A DNA stretch of 64,000 nt, taken from assembly GCF_000403785.1 (NCBI RefSeq), contig NZ_APHJ01000021.1, positions 558,001-622,000 on the forward strand, given 5' to 3'. Origin of the DNA: Gillisia sp. CAL575. Lineage in GTDB: Bacteria > Bacteroidota > Bacteroidia > Flavobacteriales > Flavobacteriaceae. Positions 17,297 to 26,467 of the stretch are shown piece by piece (position 1 is the first letter of the stretch; each line of letters opens with the position of its first letter). The position numbers were made by a program, and so were the translations under genes. The notes beneath the pieces were generated by a model, which had not been told where the DNA came from, did no database searches, and saw only the letters and a list, made by a program, of their open reading frames with translations.

Positions 17297-18124
17297 CTAA
17301 TTCAAAAAGATCGTTTCTAAATCTATAGTTCCATTAGCGGTTACCTCAATGTTATTCATTGTTTTTACCTCGAAACCTGATAATAAAGAAGGTTTGATAG
17401 TCACTTTATAAATTCCCGCAGGAACACCATTTAATGCAAACTCTCCATTGGCATTTGTATATGCAGAAATTGTATTAGTTGCACTTTGTGCAGTGATCTC
17501 ACTCTGGAAATTAGTTGGATGTACAGCTCCTATAATTATTCCGGTTTCTGAAGTTGCAGTAGCACGTATAACTGGTTTCAATATATATGAGCCAGATTCA
17601 CCAGCTTTAACGATAGATTTATCAACATCAAAATCCAATAAGAACTCATATTCCTCACCAGCTTCTAATTCTTGGTCTACCTTAATCTTTAATCCAGATT
17701 GTTGAGCGCTTGATGTGCTTAATTCTTGTCTTGATCCATCATTAAGAATTAAATAATTGTCACCTCCAAGTACTAACCTAATTTGGCTAAGGTATCCAGC
17801 TTCAACCTCTGCATCTGCCAATAATTGGGTTACACCACCTGTTAAAGTTAAAAGATCATACTTTCCTGTTTGCACTCCAGATAAACTAACCCAATCTTCT
17901 TCATCTGAAACTGACTCATCAGATTTAATCATTACATCAATCACATTCACAAAAACTGATTTGTAGTCCCCTGGTGCATCTGTCATTCTTACCTTTACTC
18001 TAGCAGAGCCGTCTCCATCATTAGAATCGTCATTGCTACAGCTAAACAATACAGTAACAGCTAAAATTGCTATTAAAAATCCTGTAAATTTCTTCATTCT
18101 CATACTCGATAATCGCTTTTTCAT
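17297..18124 (-). CDS. DUF4382 domain lipoprotein
   Basis: 275 residues with a lipoprotein signal peptide (lipobox LFSC, lipidated Cys near residue 29) followed by SNDDSNDGDG, an acidic linker. The body matches DUF4382 (residues about 40-190: KVRMTDAPGDYKSVFVNVIDV) and ends in a carboxypeptidase regulatory-like Ig fold (about 195-275: ANGEFALNGVPAGIYKVTIKP). It is probably anchored in the outer or inner membrane; no enzymatic role is known. In-frame ATGs at residues 8 and 10 are alternative starts. It is a single-gene unit. Confidence 0.85.
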   Translation of the reverse strand: MKKRLSSMRMKKFTGFLIAILAVTVLFSCSNDDSNDGDGSARVKVRMTDAPGDYKSVFVNVIDVMIKSDESVSDEEDWVSLSGVQTGKYDLLTLTGGVTQLLADAEVEAGYLSQIRLVLGGDNYLILNDGSRQELSTSSAQQSGLKIKVDQELEAGEEYEFLLDFDVDKSIVKAGESGSYILKPVIRATATSETGIIIGAVHPTNFQSEITAQSATNTISAYTNANGEFALNGVPAGIYKVTIKPSLLSGFEVKTMNNIEVTANGTIDLETIFLN

Positions 18125-18296
18125 ATATTAATTGAATTGGTTTTGGAGAGGATAACGACGCATTTTAGAATAGATTTTATGCTAAGCCAACAATTAACTA
18201 TTTTTAACAAGACTTAACATTCGTTTACAACTAAAACCAGATTAATTCTGGATACATTTTATAGCTTAAAAAGATCTTTAAATCTCAAAATTGAAT

Positions 18297-19052
18297 ATGA
18301 CAAAAATTGCATTAATCACAGGAGCCACTAGCGGAATTGGAAAAGCAACCGCCTTTGCATTAGCTAAAAACAACATCAATTTGATCTTATGCGGAAGAAA
18401 TACAAAAGTATTAAAAGAATTGGATATAGAACTATCTAAACAAGTTGATGTAATTACTTTAAATTTTGATGTAAGGGATAAAACTGAAGTATTAAAAAAA
18501 ATTAAGGGATTACCAGAAACATTTCAGAATATAGATATCTTAATCAATAATGCAGGAAACGCTCATGGTTTGGATCCAATACAAAATGGAAGTCTAGAAG
18601 ATTGGGATGCCATGTTGGATATTAATGTAAAGGGATTACTGTATGTAAGTAAAGCTATAATACCAGGAATGATCGAGCGAAAATCTGGACATATTATAAA
18701 CATTGGTTCTACTGCCGGAAAAGAAGTATATCCAAATGGAAATGTGTATTGCGCCAGTAAATTTGCCGTAGATGCTCTTAACCAAGGAATGCGAATAGAT
18801 CTTAATAAAACAGGAATCAAAGTGGGTGCAGTAAATCCCGGCTTAACACAAACAGCCTTTAGTAAAGTGCGTTTTAAGGGAGATGAAGAAAAAGCAGAAA
18901 AAGTATATCAAGGTTTTGAAGCACTTCAGCCAGAAGATATTGCAGATATTATCTCTTTTGTGGTTTCCAGACCTTATCATGTAAATATTGCAGACCTTAC
19001 TGTAATGCCTTCAGCACAAGCGAGTAGTACTATTCTTAATAAAAACATCTAA
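18297..19052 (+). CDS. Short-chain dehydrogenase/reductase (SDR)
   Basis: 251 residues from the ATG at 18297; an in-frame TTG two codons earlier is less likely. The cofactor motif TGATSGIG (residues 9-16), NNAG, and the catalytic Ser and YxxxK (NIGSTAGKEVYPNGNVYCASK) are all present. It resembles the YdfG-type NADP-dependent 3-hydroxy acid or L-allo-threonine dehydrogenases, but the substrate cannot be fixed. It starts a rightward run of four genes. Confidence 0.92.
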   Translation: MTKIALITGATSGIGKATAFALAKNNINLILCGRNTKVLKELDIELSKQVDVITLNFDVRDKTEVLKKIKGLPETFQNIDILINNAGNAHGLDPIQNGSLEDWDAMLDINVKGLLYVSKAIIPGMIERKSGHIINIGSTAGKEVYPNGNVYCASKFAVDALNQGMRIDLNKTGIKVGAVNPGLTQTAFSKVRFKGDEEKAEKVYQGFEALQPEDIADIISFVVSRPYHVNIADLTVMPSAQASSTILNKNI

Positions 19053-19094
19053 CTTTTAATAAAAAAATAGAAATAGAAAATTAAGAATTTTATA

Positions 19095-20231
19095 ATGATC
19101 AACAAACGGCTTTTAATAAAAAACTTACTCGCCCATAATGACGAGAATAGCTTTTATGATAAAAAGCGTACGTTGAATATTGGTCAAAAAGAAGGAAAAG
19201 CTAAATTCTTAAAGCATGTATGTGCGTTGGCAAATTCGAATCCTAAGAACAATTCATATATAGTGATTGGAGTAGAAGATGAAGACAACTTTATTACGGG
19301 TGTAGATTTTTTTGATGACAGTAAAATTCAGAATTTAATTAATGCTTACTTAAATAATCCTCCATTAGTTTCTTATGAGAACATTCCGTTTCCTCATCTT
19401 CCAGATCATTTGGTAGTGGGATTAGTTACTATTAGACCTAATAACGGGAAAGTATGTGCCTTGCGTAAGAATATTTGGAAATATTATGGTGGAGCGGTTT
19501 ATATTAGAGAAGGAAGTATTAGCATGCCTAAGAATTTTGGAATAGAACTAAAAGACATTAATTCTAAACTTGTCGATTCAATAGAAAATCACGCTCAAAA
19601 TAATATTGAGCTTACTTTAGACGGGGTTTTCGATTTTATGAATAAACGTAAAGATTTTCACCCTACGTATAAAGTATTTAAGGAATATTTTGTGGTTTGC
19701 TGGGCAGGGAAAACTAAGCAAATCAAAGGAGAAACCTACTATTCCAGATTGGATATAGAATTAATAAATGAACAGGTGAAATTATTTTATTCTGAACTGG
19801 ACGTTGTAAGCATAAGCATTGATAAGGACTATTTTAAGATTGTGGAATATGTGCATTTAGGGCTTCAAGATAAATACCAATACTATCCGCTGGAGGAAGT
19901 GAGTATCAGTTTTAAAGATAATGCGGGATATGATATGGAAAGTAAATTGTTATTTAAACCACCACAATTCGACAAAAAAATTCTTTATCATATTTATAAT
20001 TCAAACAATGCATTACTAGCAAAACTAAAAAATGCTTCTCCACTTAGTAAAAATGAAGAGAAAGACCTGCTTAAAATGCCCGCGGCTTATTTAATATGTT
20101 ATTTCAATGAATTTGATAATTCCATAGATAAATTAGAAGAAGCAAAAGAATACTTAAAAACTCATAGCACTAAGGCATATCAAACTTATAAAGAAAGTAT
20201 CAGGATCCTTAGAAAGGTAAAATATAATTAA
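19095..20231 (+). CDS. AlbA_2/Schlafen-type putative DNA- or ATP-binding protein
   Basis: 378 residues. The N-terminal part (about 15-140) resembles the AlbA_2 domain: LNIGQKEGKAKFLKHVCALANSNP, then NSYIVIGVEDED and a VYIREGS strand. The C-terminal 230 residues are not recognised. AlbA_2 proteins are diverse and include transcription regulators and nucleic acid-binding proteins. The stop precedes the phosphatase gene by one base, so the two are translated together. No signal peptide or membrane helix is visible. Confidence 0.75.
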   Translation: MINKRLLIKNLLAHNDENSFYDKKRTLNIGQKEGKAKFLKHVCALANSNPKNNSYIVIGVEDEDNFITGVDFFDDSKIQNLINAYLNNPPLVSYENIPFPHLPDHLVVGLVTIRPNNGKVCALRKNIWKYYGGAVYIREGSISMPKNFGIELKDINSKLVDSIENHAQNNIELTLDGVFDFMNKRKDFHPTYKVFKEYFVVCWAGKTKQIKGETYYSRLDIELINEQVKLFYSELDVVSISIDKDYFKIVEYVHLGLQDKYQYYPLEEVSISFKDNAGYDMESKLLFKPPQFDKKILYHIYNSNNALLAKLKNASPLSKNEEKDLLKMPAAYLICYFNEFDNSIDKLEEAKEYLKTHSTKAYQTYKESIRILRKVKYN

Positions 20232-20232
20232 G

Positions 20233-20961
20233 ATGAAAAGGACGATTGCTATAGGCGACATACACGGTGGACTTAAAGCCTTGATCCAGTTACTGCAAAG
20301 AATTGATCTTACACCAAACGACACTCTTATTTTCTTAGGAGATTATGTAGATGGATGGAGTGATTCTGCAAATACTGTGACTTATTTAATTGAATTGGCT
20401 AAGCAAAACACCTGCATCTTTATTCGAGGTAATCATGATGATCTTACTGAAGCATGGTTAAAATCAGGAGATTTAAATGAGCAATGGCTTCAACATGGCG
20501 GTCAGTCTAGTATAGATGCTTATAGAAATTTTTCTTCAGAAGAAAAGGAAGCACATCTTAATTTCTATTCTCAAATGCTTAATTATCATATAGATAAAAA
20601 TAATAATTTATTTGTGCATGCAGGATTCACCAATATTAGAGGACCCGAACAAGAATATTTTCCAAAAACTTTATTTTGGGATAGAACACTTTGGGAAATG
20701 GTTCTTTCTCTGGATAAAAAAATGGCCAAGGATAATGACTATTATCCCAAACGTTTGCTTATTCATAACGAGATCTTTATTGGACATACCCCTGTAACCC
20801 GAATTGGAAAAGATAAACCGGTAAATATTGCAAACGTTTGGAATATAGATACTGGTGCTGCTTTTAAGGGGAAAATTTCTGCAATTGATATAAAAACCAA
20901 AGAAATTTGGCAAAGTGACCCTGTGCATGAACTATATCCTGAAGAGGACGGCAGAAATTAA
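20233..20961 (+). CDS. Metallophosphoesterase (PPP-type serine/threonine phosphatase-like)
   Basis: 242 residues with the full set of phosphoesterase motifs: GDIHGG (8-13), GDYVDGW, RGNHDD, and the late VHAG and GHTP metal-binding histidines. This is the PrpA/PrpE/bacteriophage-lambda phosphatase group, which dephosphorylates proteins or dinucleotides such as Ap4A. The substrate is not known. It is coupled to the preceding AlbA_2 gene. Confidence 0.92.
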   Translation: MKRTIAIGDIHGGLKALIQLLQRIDLTPNDTLIFLGDYVDGWSDSANTVTYLIELAKQNTCIFIRGNHDDLTEAWLKSGDLNEQWLQHGGQSSIDAYRNFSSEEKEAHLNFYSQMLNYHIDKNNNLFVHAGFTNIRGPEQEYFPKTLFWDRTLWEMVLSLDKKMAKDNDYYPKRLLIHNEIFIGHTPVTRIGKDKPVNIANVWNIDTGAAFKGKISAIDIKTKEIWQSDPVHELYPEEDGRN

Positions 20962-21113
20962 GAAAAAATTTGGCATACAAACCTGAATAACTTCATATAT
21001 TTGAAATTATTATGATCTAAGCATCATTTTTGATGTTTAATATTGAAAAGATACGCCAGCGCTTTACAGAATTCAGTTTTTGTAATGTATGGAAACCCTA
21101 AAAAAAGTATGCT

Positions 21114-22106
21114 ATGGCTTTAGATAATATCCGTTTAGAAGTAATGAAAACTGTCGAGAAACAGGTAGATAGTTTCGTAGATAAGTATTTGATACCCGTT
21201 GAAGAAATTTGGCAGCCAACAGACCTATTGCCAAATCTACAAAACGAAAATTATTTAGATGAAATTAAACAGATCCGTGAAGAGTCCAAAGAATTAGGTT
21301 ATGATTTTTGGGTAGTACTCGTAGCCGATATGGTTACAGAAGAAGCTTTGCCTACTTACGAATCCTGGTTAATGGACATGGAAGGTGTTCAACAACATGG
21401 AAGACAAGATGGATGGTCTAAATGGATTAGACACTGGACTGGAGAGGAAAACCGACATGGTGACACCTTGAACAAATACCTTTACTTATCTGGAAGGGTA
21501 GATATGCGTGAGATTGAAAAAACTACTCAATATCTTATTAGTGACGGTTTTGATATTGGAACCGGACGTGATCCTTACAGAAATTTTATTTACACCAGTT
21601 TTCAAGAATTAGCAACCAATATTTCCCATAAGCGAGTTGGACAACTTGCTAAGAATAAAGGAAATAAAATGCTTGCTAAAATGTGTAATGTTATTGCTGG
21701 TGATGAAATGAGACACCATTTGGCTTACAGGGAGTTTGTAAATATCATTTTTGAACATGATCCAAGTGAAATGATGTTGGCTTTCCAAGACATGATGAAA
21801 AAGAAAATTGTAATGCCGGCTCAATTTATTAGAGAATCTGGGGAAGGGATTGCAACAGCGTTTGAAAATTTCTCCAATGCGGCGCAACGTTTAGGTGTTT
21901 ATACAACATATGATTATATAGACATACTACAGAAATTAAATGATTATTGGGAAATTGATAAGTTTACGTCTCTAACAGATGAAGCAGAGAAAGCTAGAGA
22001 TTATCTTATGGCATTACCAGATAGAATGACACGTATTGCAAGTAGAATTTCTGTACCTCAAGATCAACACCAATTTAAATGGGTTGCTGCCAACGGAATT
22101 CTATAA
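21114..22106 (+). CDS. Acyl-ACP desaturase (ferritin-like, soluble)
   Basis: 330 residues. Two diiron ligand motifs, EENRHGD (about 108-114) and DEMRHH (about 200-205), define the family of stearoyl-ACP delta-9 desaturases, which insert a double bond into acyl-ACP using O2 and reduced ferredoxin. It would adjust membrane unsaturation. The 152 bp upstream contain a weak hairpin (21019-21038) and no other gene. A terminator follows. Confidence 0.92.
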   Translation: MALDNIRLEVMKTVEKQVDSFVDKYLIPVEEIWQPTDLLPNLQNENYLDEIKQIREESKELGYDFWVVLVADMVTEEALPTYESWLMDMEGVQQHGRQDGWSKWIRHWTGEENRHGDTLNKYLYLSGRVDMREIEKTTQYLISDGFDIGTGRDPYRNFIYTSFQELATNISHKRVGQLAKNKGNKMLAKMCNVIAGDEMRHHLAYREFVNIIFEHDPSEMMLAFQDMMKKKIVMPAQFIRESGEGIATAFENFSNAAQRLGVYTTYDYIDILQKLNDYWEIDKFTSLTDEAEKARDYLMALPDRMTRIASRISVPQDQHQFKWVAANGIL

Positions 22107-22126
22107 TCTCCATAATAATTTAAGAC

Positions 22127-22156
22127 AATAAAACCCGAAAAATTTCGGGTTTTATT
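22127..22156. terminator. Bidirectional terminator between desaturase and scoB
   Basis: Nearly perfect palindrome AATAAAACCCGAAA / TTTCGGGTTTTATT (22127-22140, 22143-22156). It has A-rich and T-rich flanks on both sides, lies between the convergent desaturase and scoB genes, and should act in both directions. Confidence 0.88.
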
Positions 22157-22184
22157 ATTTCATATAAAATGATTTTTAGAACTG

Positions 22185-22838
22185 TTATAACTTCATTTCT
22201 GGAATGTCGCCTTCAATAATTAAAGTGCCTTCAGTAGCCTTTTTGATGTCTTCTACACTTACTCCTGGAGCTCTCTCTAATAATTTAAATCCCTTATCTG
22301 TAACCTCGATCACTGCCAGTTCTGTAACTATCTTAGTAACACAACCAACTCCAGTTAATGGCAAAGAGCATCTTTTAAGCAATTTAGACTCTCCAGCTCT
22401 ATTGGTGTGCATCATGGCAACTATAATGTTTTCTGCAGAGGCCACAAGATCCATAGCACCACCCATGCCTTTAACCATTTTTCCTGGGATCTTCCAATTG
22501 GCTATATCTCCATTTTCGGATACTTCCATTGCCCCTAAAATTGTTAGATCTACATGTTGACCTCGAATCATCCCGAAGCTCATGGCAGAATCAAAGAAGC
22601 TAGCGCCTGGCAAGGCAGTAATAGTTTGTTTTCCTGCATTAATTAGATCGGCATCCTCTTCTCCATCAAAGGGAAAAGGACCCATTCCTAAAATTCCGTT
22701 TTCACTCTGGAATTCAACATTTATATCGTCTCTAACAAAGTTGGCCACCAATGTTGGAATTCCAATACCAAGGTTTACATAATATCCGTCCTGAACTTCT
22801 TGAGCTATTCGCTGTGCAATTCCGTTTTTATCTAACAT
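22185..22838 (-). CDS. scoB: Succinyl-CoA:3-ketoacid CoA-transferase subunit B
   Basis: 217 residues. Beta subunit of the enzyme that moves CoA between succinyl-CoA and acetoacetate. The catalytic glutamate lies in the SENGILGMGP motif; GIGIPTLVANF and GGAMDLV are also conserved. The alpha subunit scoA lies 423 bp upstream in the same direction; the two are normally adjacent, but here a broken four-helix-bundle gene and short repeats lie between them. Confidence 0.95.
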   Translation of the reverse strand: MLDKNGIAQRIAQEVQDGYYVNLGIGIPTLVANFVRDDINVEFQSENGILGMGPFPFDGEEDADLINAGKQTITALPGASFFDSAMSFGMIRGQHVDLTILGAMEVSENGDIANWKIPGKMVKGMGGAMDLVASAENIIVAMMHTNRAGESKLLKRCSLPLTGVGCVTKIVTELAVIEVTDKGFKLLERAPGVSVEDIKKATEGTLIIEGDIPEMKL

Positions 22839-22844
22839 AAGAAT

Positions 22845-22876
22845 GTGTTGATTTGAAAATGTGTTGATTTGAAAAT
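22845..22876. repeat. Exact 16-bp tandem duplication
   Basis: The unit GTGTTGATTTGAAAAT occurs twice head to tail (22845-22860 and 22861-22876), immediately upstream of the scoB start and abutting the end of the broken four-helix-bundle frame. The sub-sequence TTTGAAAAT also occurs inverted on the other side of that frame. Confidence 0.9.
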
Positions 22877-23229
22877 TATCTCTTTTTTGCTGAACTTATT
22901 ATTTTGGAAATAATCTTCATTATAATATTTAAGTCGTTTAATAGTTGTGGGTTTGGCTGAGGTAGAAATGTTGATTTATCGCATAATTCTAACCAATATT
23001 AAGTTTCATCGCCCTCTTTAGCTGCAATTTTAAATTTATGAATAAAGTCTTCGGTACTTTCAGAATTCTGTGCTTCTCTTACATCAGCGCCTATGGACGT
23101 ACCGCGTTTAAATAGCTGTGAAGCCATTTCGAATTTTCTATCATTCCTCAATTCTTCTGCAAATGAAATTACTTTTAGAGAAAACTCATAAGTCTTATTA
23201 ACAATAATATTTTCCTTATCATCTCTCAA
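22876..23229 (-). pseudogene. Four-helix-bundle (S23-type) protein interrupted by an in-frame stop
   Basis: From a TTG at 23229 the frame encodes 76 residues (VNKTYEFSLKVISFAEELRN..., ending AAKEGDET), then meets TAA at 23001-22999. Reading through it, the same frame continues for 40 residues starting YWLELCDKST and ending IISSAKKR at a second TAA (22878-22876). Together they give about 117 residues, the usual length of this family, with the conserved ET-x-YWLELC junction. A single base change (for example TTA to TAA) explains the break; a sequencing error is possible. The family also occurs as the 23S rRNA intervening-sequence protein. An ATG start is not available because a TGA lies two codons upstream of the TTG. 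Confidence 0.8.
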
Positions 23230-23261
23230 CTTTCAAATTTTCAGATTAGCCAATTTTCAAA

Positions 23262-23960
23262 TTATTTTTGTCTAACTGTTCTCTGTTCAATTCTCTTTTC
23301 ATAATTCTTTCCTTGAAAGATTCGCTGAACAAATATTCCTGGAATATGAATTTGATTAGGATCCAATTCTCCGGGTTTCACTAATTCCTCAACCTCAGCC
23401 ACAGTAATTGTTGCTGCACCGCACATTAGAGGATTGAAGTTTCGCGCTGTTCCTTTGAAAATAAGATTTCCAGCTTCATCCCCTTTCCATGCTTTTACAA
23501 AGGAAAAATCAGCTTTATATGCATGTTCCAGAACATACATTTTCCCATCGAAATCTCGAGTTTCCTTACCTTCAGCAACCTCAGTTCCAAATCCAGCAGG
23601 AGTATAAACTGCAGGAAATCCTTGCTGTGCTGCCTGACATTTCGCAGCTAACGTACCTTGAGGGGTTAATTCTACATCCAACTCACCGCTAAGCATCTGC
23701 CGCTCAAATTCAGCATTTTCACCCACGTAGGAAGAGATCATTTTTTTAATTTGCTTTTTTTGAAGTAGTAGACCTAATCCAAAATCATCTACCCCTGCAT
23801 TATTAGAAATACAAGTAAGGTCCTTGACATTGAGTTTTACTAATTCTGAAATAGAGTTTTCGGGGATTCCGCTAAGTCCGAATCCACCTAACATCATTGT
23901 CATCCCGTCCTTTACACCTTCTAGTGCATGCTGAACGTTCTTTACAGTTTTTTTAATCAT
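23262..23960 (-). CDS. scoA: Succinyl-CoA:3-ketoacid CoA-transferase subunit A
   Basis: 232 residues. Alpha subunit of the CoA-transferase, with the glycine-rich [13 protein letters not shown] segment near residues 26-38 and the typical C-terminus [12 protein letters not shown]. It is intact despite the inserted sequence that begins at its stop codon. With ScoB it allows acetoacetate to be used as a carbon source or ketone pools to be balanced. Confidence 0.95.
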   Translation of the reverse strand: MIKKTVKNVQHALEGVKDGMTMMLGGFGLSGIPENSISELVKLNVKDLTCISNNAGVDDFGLGLLLQKKQIKKMISSYVGENAEFERQMLSGELDVELTPQGTLAAKCQAAQQGFPAVYTPAGFGTEVAEGKETRDFDGKMYVLEHAYKADFSFVKAWKGDEAGNLIFKGTARNFNPLMCGAATITVAEVEELVKPGELDPNQIHIPGIFVQRIFQGKNYEKRIEQRTVRQK

Positions 23961-24073
23961 TGAAATTTCATTTGTGGAAATTTACAAAAAGTTTAAACTT
24001 ACTACAACGATTTCATTAAGGCAATTTTCTTAAAGTGGCATAAGAATTAAAGATTCTAAGCTTTTTAATTAAA

Positions 24074-24106
24074 AAAACGAGAACTATTTAGAATAGCTCT
24101 CGTTTT
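24074..24106 (-). terminator. Terminator after the penicillin-binding protein gene
   Basis: Arms AAAACGAGAACTATT (24074-24088) and AATAGCTCTCGTTTT (24092-24106) pair apart from one central mismatch, with a 3-nt loop. Leftward a run of seven T residues follows. It ends the leftward RicT-GldH-PBP unit and separates it from scoA. Confidence 0.88.
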
Positions 24107-24132
24107 GAATATTTATTTTGAATCTGAGTTCT

Positions 24133-26463
24133 CTAAAAATCCAACTCGTCTGGAATGTTTTGAGAGTCGTTCTGTCCCCTTTTATAAGTGTCACAATTAA
24201 TTTCTATTGATAAGTTCTCTGGTCTAGGAAAAGCTCCGCTAGAAACTCCTAGATCCTTTTCAGAATATACATTTTTCATATACGTTCCCCAAATAGGTAA
24301 AGCCATGGTAGCTCCTTGCCCATAAGTGATTCCTGGAAAGTGCACCGCACGATCTTCTCCACCAACCCAAACTCCACTTACTAAATTAGGAACCATTCCC
24401 ATAAACCAACCATCACTCCCATTTTGAGTGGTACCTGTTTTACCCGCGATTGGATTTTTAAAATCATACGGATAGCCAGTCATTGTTTTTTGATAAAAAT
24501 CATTATTTACTCCCCAACTCCCTCTTAATCTGGTTCCGGTTCCAAATTGAGTAACTCCTTCCATAAGATTAACGGTAACAAAAGCTGTTTCTTTACTTAA
24601 AACATCTTTAGTTTCTGGTACATGCTGGTATAGAACCGTTCCATTCTTATCTTCAATTCTATTTACAATAACTGGTTTTACATAAACACCTTCATTTGCA
24701 AAGGTTGAATAAGCAGATACCATCTCAAATAAGCTCATATCTGCAGTTCCTAGAGCAATAGAAGGAACTGCTGGAATATCTTTAGTGTCTACTCCTAGTT
24801 TGCTTAGTAATTCTATTACGGGCCTTGGACCAGTTTTAGAAATCAATCTTGCAGAAATAGTGTTTACAGAATTTGCAAGTGCATTTTTAAGAGTCATCAT
24901 ACCCTCATATTTACCATCACTATTTGCAGGAGACCAGTCGTTTTGTGCGCCCATTCTACCAGCTTCAATAGTAAAATGATTTCTAGGCAAGGTATCGCAA
25001 GGAGATAATTTTAGTTGTTCTATTGCTGTAGCATAAACAAAAGGCTTAAAGGTAGATCCAACTTGTCTTTTTGCTTGCTTAACATGTTCGTATTTAAAAC
25101 TCTTGAAATCTATTCCACCAACCCAAGCTTTAACTTCTCCTGTTTGTGGTGTCATAGACATCATCCCAGCCTGAAGAAAAGATTTGTAATACAAAATAGA
25201 ATCTCTTGGTGTCATAATAGTATCTCTGGTACCTTTCCAGCTAAAAACTCTCATTTCCCTTTTTTCATCGAAAGATTTTAAGATCTCATCCTTAGATTTT
25301 CCTTGGGCTTCCATTTTATGCCATCTTTCAGAAACTCTCATGGCATTTTTCATAATATTTGCAACCTCATCTTCATTCACATCTCTAAATGGCGCTGTTT
25401 TATTATTTTTATTCTGCCTATCAAATTCTCTCTGAAGATTAGCCATATGCTTTGCAACTGCATCTTCTGCAAATTCTTGCATTCTAGAATCTATACTCGT
25501 GTAGATTCTTAATCCATCTCGATAAATATTATAATTAGTACCATCTGCCTTCGGATTTTTCTCGATCCAATCTTTCATGAAACCTTGAAGGTATACTCTA
25601 AAATAAGTAGCGATACCTTCATCATGACCCTGAGGCGTAAAACTGATCTTCATCGGGGTTTGTTGTAAGGAGTCCTTTTCTTCAGTAGTTAGAAATCCAT
25701 TTTTCTCCATTTGCTTGAAAACCTGATTCCTTCTTTGTTCTACAAGTTCTGGCCTTCTCACAGGATTGTAAAGTGCAGAATTTTTCAGCATGGCAACTAA
25801 AACTGCAGATTCTTCCAGTTTTAAGTCCTTCGCTTCTTTATCAAAATAAATCTTAGCCGCAGAACGAATTCCTACTGCTTGATAAATAAAATCGTACTTG
25901 TTGAAATACATCGTAATGATCTCCTCTTTGGTATACTGACGTTCCAAACGAATAGCGATAATATATTCCTTAAACTTCTGAATTACCCTTTCAAAGAAGT
26001 TTTTAGAAACATCTTCAGTAAACAAAAGTTTAGCTAATTGCTGGGTAATTGTACTCGCACCCCCGCGAGAACCCAAGAAAATAGCTGCTCTCAATGTCCC
26101 TTGAGCATCTATTCCAGAATGCTGATAATAACGTTCATCTTCTGTAGCAACAAGAGCTTCAATTAGGTGATCTGGAAGGTCATCAAACTTAATTGGAGTT
26201 CTATTCTCACTATAATATTTTCCAAGTGTTTCGCCATCTGAAGAAAAAATCTCTGTAGCTAAATTAGTTTCAGGATTTTCCAGCTCTTCAAATTTCGGCA
26301 TTTTCCCAAAAGCGCCCCATCCAGCAAGCAAGAACAAGAGAACAATCACTAATATCCCTGCTCCAAATAGAGTCCAGAAACCTATAATATATTTTCTAAA
26401 ACTAGTGGGCTTTTTAGAATTCTTAGGGGTTGTTTTTTTTGAAGGGTTTGCCATGAGTGCCAT
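24133..26463 (-). CDS. Class A penicillin-binding protein (PBP1A-like)
   Basis: 776 residues from the ATG at 26463 (MALMANPSKK; an ATG three codons later is also possible). It polymerises and cross-links peptidoglycan. A single N-terminal anchor helix (about 30-52) precedes the GT51 glycosyltransferase domain (ATEDERYYQHSGID, GGASTITQQLAK) and a transpeptidase domain with SxxK (GSTFKPF), SVN and KTGTT (GKTGTTQNGSDGWF). A longer frame would overlap gldH. Neighbours are gldH and a RicT-like gene. Confidence 0.95.
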   Translation of the reverse strand: MALMANPSKKTTPKNSKKPTSFRKYIIGFWTLFGAGILVIVLLFLLAGWGAFGKMPKFEELENPETNLATEIFSSDGETLGKYYSENRTPIKFDDLPDHLIEALVATEDERYYQHSGIDAQGTLRAAIFLGSRGGASTITQQLAKLLFTEDVSKNFFERVIQKFKEYIIAIRLERQYTKEEIITMYFNKYDFIYQAVGIRSAAKIYFDKEAKDLKLEESAVLVAMLKNSALYNPVRRPELVEQRRNQVFKQMEKNGFLTTEEKDSLQQTPMKISFTPQGHDEGIATYFRVYLQGFMKDWIEKNPKADGTNYNIYRDGLRIYTSIDSRMQEFAEDAVAKHMANLQREFDRQNKNNKTAPFRDVNEDEVANIMKNAMRVSERWHKMEAQGKSKDEILKSFDEKREMRVFSWKGTRDTIMTPRDSILYYKSFLQAGMMSMTPQTGEVKAWVGGIDFKSFKYEHVKQAKRQVGSTFKPFVYATAIEQLKLSPCDTLPRNHFTIEAGRMGAQNDWSPANSDGKYEGMMTLKNALANSVNTISARLISKTGPRPVIELLSKLGVDTKDIPAVPSIALGTADMSLFEMVSAYSTFANEGVYVKPVIVNRIEDKNGTVLYQHVPETKDVLSKETAFVTVNLMEGVTQFGTGTRLRGSWGVNNDFYQKTMTGYPYDFKNPIAGKTGTTQNGSDGWFMGMVPNLVSGVWVGGEDRAVHFPGITYGQGATMALPIWGTYMKNVYSEKDLGVSSGAFPRPENLSIEINCDTYKRGQNDSQNIPDELDF

Positions 26464-26467
26464 TACA

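Noticed and set aside
19095-20961. AlbA_2 plus phosphatase as a toxin-antitoxin or defence pair
   Set aside because: No antitoxin-like partner, nuclease or mobile context; neighbours are metabolic genes.
21019-21038. AAGCATCA/TGATGTTT hairpin before the desaturase gene, considered as a riboswitch or terminator
   Set aside because: Short stem, no T-run and no surrounding conserved riboswitch architecture.
22204-22560. Rightward 118-codon frame opposite scoB
   Set aside because: Antisense to a conserved enzyme gene; no family resemblance.
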